Shown here one piece after another: positions 57,793-64,000 of a stretch of DNA of 64,000 nucleotides. Within the stretch, counting starts at the first letter, position 1, and each line of letters begins with the position of its first letter. The DNA comes from Polytrichum commune (taxonomy: Eukaryota; Streptophyta; Polytrichopsida; Polytrichales; Polytrichaceae). The position numbers were made by a program, and so were the translations under genes. The notes under the pieces are model-generated. The model saw only the letters and a program-made list of their open reading frames with translations, did not search any database and was not told the DNA's origin. Location of the stretch: positions 28,954,001 to 29,018,000 of the forward strand of contig OX485803.1 in assembly GCA_950295325.1 (NCBI GenBank). The letters run 5' to 3'.

Positions 57793-60700
57793 CTATGGTA
57801 CCAAGCAGGACATGAAGCAGCCAAGGGAAGTCGAGAATTCGCCACTTTGACGAATCTGGTCTGCACGTTGTCTGGCTTTTGCAGCCTGTTCCTCACAAAG
57901 TGCAGCGGCTGCAGCCCTCATTTCTTCAGCTTTTTGGTGGGCTGCAGCAACCTTCATGGACATCTTTTGATTCGCATTTGCCCGCATTCTCTCCAGCTTT
58001 ATCTGTAAACATCAACAAACACATGCATTAAGTGTGCATCAGTGACTATGTGTTTGATTTTGCAACAGTCGACTATTTGAGAGGTTGAGTACAGTCGATC
58101 AAACCATTAGACAAGGGTCATTTATGGCTAGGTCAAGATTTTATCAGCAAAATGTGTCTTGCAGATCTTATGTTGAGGTCCGCTGTGAATAAGACACTTT
58201 ATTGTCAACGTCGTATTTTCAATTGAGATACCATTGCAATGTTTTTCACAACCAGTACTGCAATATTGTTCTGCATCTTCAAAGCTTCCAAAAAGTCCAG
58301 TGTTCCCTTACTGAGATGTCTGTCATAATCCACAATATGGAGGTTTCCAAGCTTTCATGGATGGATGGTCTAATTAAGAGCAGACTCAGGAAGACAATGT
58401 CAGCTTAAACTTCAAGTTTCAACCTTTTTGGGTCGGCCTAACTTAATTATAGTTATGAGGATGGTGCACGAACCTCTACTTTCCTCATTTGAGCTTCGGC
58501 TTTTGCTTTCTGGAGTTCTTCCCAGGCGTGTATCCTAGCTTCCTCTTGCTGGAATCTGCACAATGCAACAAAAATCCGGCCGGATTTCTCACTTCACGGA
58601 AAGTCAAAGAGTTAGGAAGTCGAGAGTTTGCCAATTACTTGTTAGATTATATGTAGTCGTCTTTCCAATGATGTGGCACCTTTATAAAAATTTCTTTTTC
58701 TAAACAATTATAGGATATCGTTAAGGAGGTGAGTCCACTATTGGAAGTAATGGTGAGTGATACATAGAGGTGAATAACTTGACATGCATTTCTGCTGAGT
58801 ATTGTCTACTGCCAACTATGCACTTGGAGACCAACAGGAGACCAATGAGACTAATGGAGACCAACTGAGACTAATGGAGACCAACTGAGACCAATGGAGA
58901 CCAAATGGGCACCAATTGGAGACCAACAGAAGATCAACCGGTCTAAGGTTGAGGGTGCTAAAACCAACACCGTAAAATCTCGCCCAACAAGTACATATTG
59001 ATTCTGAGAATGTTCACCACTTTAACATCAAGCTCCCCTAATGGGTTTTGGGTAATCTACCAATAAAATTTAGAACCTCGTAATTTTGCATACGGAATTC
59101 AAAGAAGGCGTACTATGGTGCGCTAGATTACCCTTCCATTTGCTAACGAGAAAGACTTTATAATACCATCCATACTCAGCGCTTAAAGTAATGGTATTGT
59201 GAGCCCGGGATCCAGATGGCGTAGACCCAGAAAATCTACCTGGCTGTGTACTTGGCGCGTTCGGCATCCTCCCAAGCTAGAGCCCATGCAAGTAGGGCAC
59301 CATTTTCTTCCGGGTCCCCGCCATCAAGTCTTAAACAGGCGGCGCTTTCCTCCTCCTCTTCCTCCCGTGTACTCCAGTTTGAGTTTCTGTCGAGGGTGGA
59401 TCTTTGGCAATCAAGAGGGCGATGCCCTAGCTTCTCCAAATGAAAGCTGTGGAGCTCCAGCATGTCTACATTGGTTGCCCCTAACGACGTAGCCCGTCGG
59501 TTGGAGCGGGCAGGAGTGTTGTGCCTGGAGGGAGAGAGGTTGATGCCCGGGGTGGCACATCTAGAGTGCCGGAGGCTGGGGATTGGAGTCATCTGTGTGC
59601 CCATGTCCCTGTGACTCATGGAAGCTGGGGCTGTCAACAGGGAATCTGACCCAGACTCTCTTGCAGTCCTCGAGCGTCCGGAGTTTGTGATATTTGAATA
59701 TATGTCTGAACATCATGATGAGCACACTCTGGAGAGTTAGAGCGACCTTGACACTCCAGCAAAACAGTTAGCTTCTCATGAACAGATTGTAGAACAAAAG
59801 AAAGAAAAAGAGGACTCCAATGTGGCTGCCGGCATGAATTATGGTTGTTGCTTCATCTTCGAGTTGGTCTTATTTTATATGTAACTCCAAGATGGGTGTA
59901 ACAAATATTAGAGGGACCTTGAAGATTATTGCCTCTTTTCGAAATGAACACCTTGAACGGGCATGCCAGCCTGTAACTATCTCCTCCAAAGGCAAGCCCC
60001 TAAGTTTTACATGGTTAGTTAGAAATATCCCATACACTATAATCAGGTGGACCATAGTGGTAGGTGTATGGGAAATCAAGTGCTAAGGAAGTCACCCATT
60101 GTAGCACTATATCGACGGTGGGCGAATTATTTGACCCAAGGCTCTAAAGTTTGTTCTAAACATAACCATTTAAGTGGACGGCACGTCTAATGACTGTATT
60201 CTGCTTTTCAATCCATGCATACAACCTTTCATTCATAACCTTCTGACGCATGTAGTGGCAATCTGAGATTGGGGAAGAGGATGACTTTCCAAAGTATAAC
60301 CGTCATCCTCCTCCGTTCTCAATCTAAGGCTTAGATCTCCATGATCAGAGAGCTTAGAGAAAATGGCGCTCAAATGGTTATGTCTTGTAATTCCCTCGGA
60401 CCGTTACCCAGTCTACAACCTCATGTTTGTATCCATGAGCAGATCAGTTATGTCCCATAAAGGACTTGAGTAGATGGATGTCTAGCTGCTTTCACAGCTC
60501 GTCATCCAGTCTCCTCTCGCTGGTTATGTAATCCATTTGAGCCTTCTCCAGCAAACACTAGATTGAGTGCAAATCCCATTAGAATGGATACGCCTGGTAA
60601 CAGGTGCATATAAAGAGATACATACAGTTAACTTGATTAACCACAAGTGATTTATATTCGATTTGAATATACTTGCAGGCCGAGAAGAACACACCTTTTA

Positions 60701-62948
60701 CTGAAGCATGCGAGGTGGGCTCTGCGGACTCTGCGGACTCTGGCTGATCTTTCTCATTAGCACAGTCGAGATTTGCGAGTTGGGCAACAGGTGGCTCTAC
60801 TGAAGCCCTGAGGTTGGCATGACTAAAATCCTCCCACCTACGCCCAATGCCTGTGCGGCGTGCGAACGTACTTGGGGCATTTGTAGGCACTGTTTCTTCG
60901 ATTTGGTCGTTTGAAATTATCCCTGACAGAAGATCCGGAGGCTGTGCACATGAGGATGCATGACCTGCTCGAGCCACTTCAAACTTTTTGGAAAGGTCAC
61001 TCGACGATAGGACTTTCGTGTGAGAATGGTTAGCTAATTCCTCATGATCCTGGTTTCCTACCTGTACCGGCATAGCTGTGTTCTCATTGTTGTTCGGTGC
61101 TTCCGGGCAAGGCGTTGCATACTCGGGGCTGTCAACTCTATAGTATGCCTGCTGGCCCTGGCCAGTAAGAAAGTGCCGTTTACCTGTTAAGATGGATCAT
61201 CGATCATACACAAATCAGGTATGTGGTCTCAAATTATCAACTTCGAAGTGAGAGAGTTCATCTAATCACAGGGATGATGGACTCTGGAAACCAATTTCCA
61301 GGACTTCGAAAACATGGCTCCATGATTAAGCATTACAAAAGAGCATCATATGGATGGTGTTTATAGACACTTGTGGCTTTAGGGGTTTTGGTCATTATTC
61401 TCTGCCACAAGGAATCATTTGTCAATACGTGAATGAATGTATCCTACTTTCGCACCTGGTTGGGTCCATGGGCCTGGAGATAGCCCCTGACTGATGAGAC
61501 GAAAGCTTGGGGTGGCAGGGGAGTCATTGTGACTGGGGCTTGCAATCCACTTGTCAGCATCATCCCACTTAGAGGGAGGTACTTTTGAGGGTTTGGGTTT
61601 CATCGCCAGTCTTTGATGAGAGCGACCACCTATTTAATCGCCAAGGTTGAGCAATTTAGAGTCACTCTCTGCACCTCAGACATTGTCCATATATTGCGAG
61701 CACACTTCTAATCCTGATGTACTACTGACTTATGACTCCTTCGCACAAAATTGATTTCCAATTCTTCATTGAAGGCATAGTTGGAAGTCAGAACCTGGAG
61801 ATAAGGAGGGCATACTCTACCTGAAGCCTTAGTCGCTGCAGTGTGGGTGATACTAGTCCTCTCATACCCTGGGCTTCCCATGGCGATGCTTGCAGCTAGA
61901 GGATTCGTTTGTCCTCGTTGTGGAGTTCCCGGGTATGCAAATACACCCATACTTCCAGAATATGGACCCTGACCCGGACCTGCCTGCTTCTTCCTCAACT
62001 CATCCAATTTCTCTCCAAACGCATTGTACTCTGGTGACATACCCACATTTACCTTGTGATGCAAGAACTGGGCATCTCTGAAAGGATAGTCCTTCAATCG
62101 AGACAAGCTGGCCGCATCATTGTCCTCCACTGTTGGTCGATGAACGGGCCCTTCTAAATGCTGCCACTGACTATCTAACTTTTCATCATCTGCATGGTCC
62201 CCATCTTGCCTTGTTATAAACTGTAATCTAGAGCCATGAGTACTGCGGGCGTTCAAATCTGCCCACATTGGCACTGACCGTGGAGTTGACTGTCCTGCAC
62301 ATAAAAGAGTTCTGGTTCTGAATATGAGAAGCACATAAACCGACACTTTAGCCAACTTCTCTGTCAGCCCAATCGCTTGTATGTATCACGAGCAATTTAG
62401 AAAGTATCAAATTAGTTTTTCAGGTTTTGCAAGGGTGAGTTACACAATCAGAAACTCTTACAGCGGCAATTCGGATTCCATGAACATCCTAAATAACACT
62501 CGTGTGCAATCCACGATTTTTTCGGTTTTATTCTACTGATTGGGGTTCACAAAATGCACAGTTACGCGGCGAGTGTTAAGTTGACTTGGATGTGGCAGCT
62601 TGCTTGTACCTGGCCCTCTTAGGTTGGTGAAAGCCAGGTGACGCTCGACTTGGGTAGTGTATCCAGGACTGCCATAGCCATCAGGATTTAGTACAGAGTC
62701 TGGTTTCTCTCTGGAGCAAACAACTTTCTCTTGAAAACTTCCAACATCCTGTGGAGACGCGGATTCAAATCCAGAAAACAAGCGAGCATTCTTTCCCCCT
62801 TTGGCCAGGCTTGTCAGAAGCTCAGGGTCCAAGGAGAAATTCTGGCCGCCGCCATCGGTAGGTTGAATCTTGTCACTTGCCTGTAGGAAATTTCCATCCG
62901 AGAATTGCCCCTTATATTTGGTAGCAAGTAGTGGTTGCCGTCCCTCTC
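57793..62948 (-). CDS. Long remorin-family protein, seven exons visible, 5' end unresolved
   Basis: Exons on the minus strand: 62948-62610, 62294-61821, 61629-61456, 61183-60695, 59705-59240, 58555-58474 and 58002-57793, all with GT/AG borders and agreeing phases (about 745 codons). The C-terminal remorin domain is clear: WALAWEDAERAKYTAR, then FQQEEARIHAWEELQKAKAE, then RANANQKMSMKVAAAHQKAE, ending SLGCFMSCLVP, where the Cys residues could be acylated for membrane anchoring. Upstream, PPSKWDDADKWIASPS and SHRDMGTQMTPIPSL are motifs of the long, group-6-like plant remorins. The N-terminal 400 residues are Ser/Pro-rich with SPGY repeats. Remorins act at plasma-membrane nanodomains and plasmodesmata. 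The first exon lies further right; a candidate reads MLPENFKTVTKG near 63690. Confidence 0.85.
58827..58938. repeat. Short tandem repeat in a remorin intron
   Basis: Ten to eleven imperfect units of GGAGACCAA(C/T)(T)GA type lie between remorin exons 5 and 6. Confidence 0.85.
58946..58975. mobile_element. One end of an element E relative in a remorin intron
   Basis: AAGGTTGAGGGTGCTAAAAC, followed by CAACACC, matches the left end of element E (1105) with one difference. No matching right end was found, so this is a truncated or strongly diverged copy. Confidence 0.55.
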
Positions 62949-64000
62949 CTGCAAAGTCCAACCAATTTATTCAATACGTTGAGGGGGCGGGGTATTGCGA
63001 ACGTGCTTTGGATTCACAGGATAATTCACAACCAGGGACCTCATACATCCCAAAGTTTGCAGTCATGCGTACCATGGCCACGGCGAATGCCAACACCCCT
63101 TGTCAATTGTCCAGAACGTCAATACACAAGCCTGATTTCTAAGAACGAAGAATTTACATATAGTCACAGTCCACATGAAGAACTTGACCAGCAAATTCTT
63201 GAATGGGACTTGGGTTTAGAAATTATAACTGGACGGGAAAAAACCCTCCATTCGCAACTAGGATCATCAAGAAATTGATGCGCGTGTAGTCACGAGCCTG
63301 CTAGACGCCAGATCCATCTGCCAGCAAATTATCAACATATAATTAAGTCACAACTCAAAACCAACAGAACTAGGGGTCTTTTTGTCAACCTGGGATCAAT
63401 GTCATGAATAATGGACAGTGAGAAAACTCAACTCACGCTCCGTATTACACAAGCAAACATCCTCACAACTATCCCTTTGTTACTTAGCAGGTTCTTATGC
63501 AGAAACTTTGGAAAGATGCCATCCTGGCAGGCTGGGACGCCTAGATATCAGCACTAAATTTCCGAATGTGTGACTCAACAGTTGCACAACAGGCGGATGG
63601 CTCGATGCTATATATCTACTTTGTAAAATATCAAAATGAAAGACCTGAATGAAAAATTGCAAACACCCCTTTGTCACTGTCTTGAAATTTTCTGGCAGCA
63701 TATTCTCTGGCTCCCAGCCAACTGTTACCACAGCATGACTTCTCCAGCCGATATTCCAAGTGTCTATTCAGACTTCTGATACTTTATCGAGCCATATAGG
63801 ACTCGGAGGATTACAAGCTTTGAATGAGATCAGGCAAATGTTCTGATTTTGAAAAAAGAAAAAAGAAAAAAAAGACAGCAGAATTGACACTGAAACAGAG
63901 GTTAGCTTCCTTTTTGGCGAGATTGTGCGTTCCACGTAGACACATGGTGTTCTCCTTCTAGAAGAAAGAACCTTATGGTTAAACGAAAGATAAACTAAAA
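62949..64000. other. Upstream part of the remorin gene, exon(s) not resolved
   Basis: An acceptor (tttgcag) borders the 62948 exon, so transcription comes from the right. A minus-strand ATG near 63690 begins MLPENFKTVTKG and could be the first coding exon, but its donor phase does not fit well. Near 63840-63880 the sequence is A-rich (gaaaaaagaaaaaagaaaa). Confidence 0.4.

Overview
The window is nuclear DNA of a land plant. The evidence is spliceosomal introns with GT/AG borders, a remorin gene with the conserved C-terminal remorin domain, a plant-type Ulp1/SENP SUMO protease, a short interstitial run of the plant telomere unit CCCTAAA, and many plant-style transposable elements (TEs). A seed-free lineage (moss, lycophyte or fern) is my guess from the gene style; the sequence does not prove it. 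No bacterial, organellar or viral segment was recognised.

Layout. 1-5 kb: small uncharacterised ORFs, a TA-flanked inverted-repeat transposon, and the tail of a transposon-type gene. 5.1-8.2 kb (minus): a two-exon RNase-H-like, transposon-type gene with QLDN and GHTHDDID motifs. 8.4-21 kb: the most unusual part. A spaced palindrome (GTTTGGGTCG, two variable bases, CGACCCAAAC) occurs about 28 times. It lies in front of the 5-8 kb gene, in the leader and introns of the next gene, and twice in frame inside an exon. That next gene (plus, 13.8-19.9 kb, perhaps to 20.9 kb) joins by phase-0 splicing a ParB-like domain with a DGQH motif, a degenerate DNA-methylase-like domain, an acidic/coiled-coil/proline-rich linker and an FCP1/NIF-type phosphatase domain. 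It carries two in-frame stops that look like C-to-T decay. A ParB-like protein encoded among arrays of one palindrome suggests a protein/cognate-site system in a plant mobile element. This is the best candidate here for something undescribed.

22-37 kb (plus): remains of three host-like genes, namely a 2-oxoglutarate/Fe(II)-oxygenase-like gene, the Ulp1 protease gene and a multi-pass membrane protein fragment with a stop. One Ulp1 intron holds an 8.0-kb nest. Element A1 (TG...CA ends, 5-bp target duplication CTGAT) was itself hit by element B (4.1 kb, TG...CA, GAAAA duplication, decayed gag-like gene) and by element C (0.94 kb, TA duplication).

37-48 kb (minus): a zinc-finger transposase-like gene, still phase-consistent, interrupted in exon 1 by A2, an inverted 2.8-kb copy of A with target duplication AGCCT. 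A2 keeps the empty sites for B and C. The gene is cut at its 3' end by a 0.3-kb repeat. Its 5' side is minisatellite containing a hAT-type non-autonomous element with a perfect 8-bp duplication. 48-57.7 kb: AT-rich DNA with a decayed Tc1/mariner transposase. 57.8-63 kb (minus): a long remorin gene of at least seven exons, whose 5' end is not resolved.

Whole-family names come from motifs read by eye. No database search was possible.
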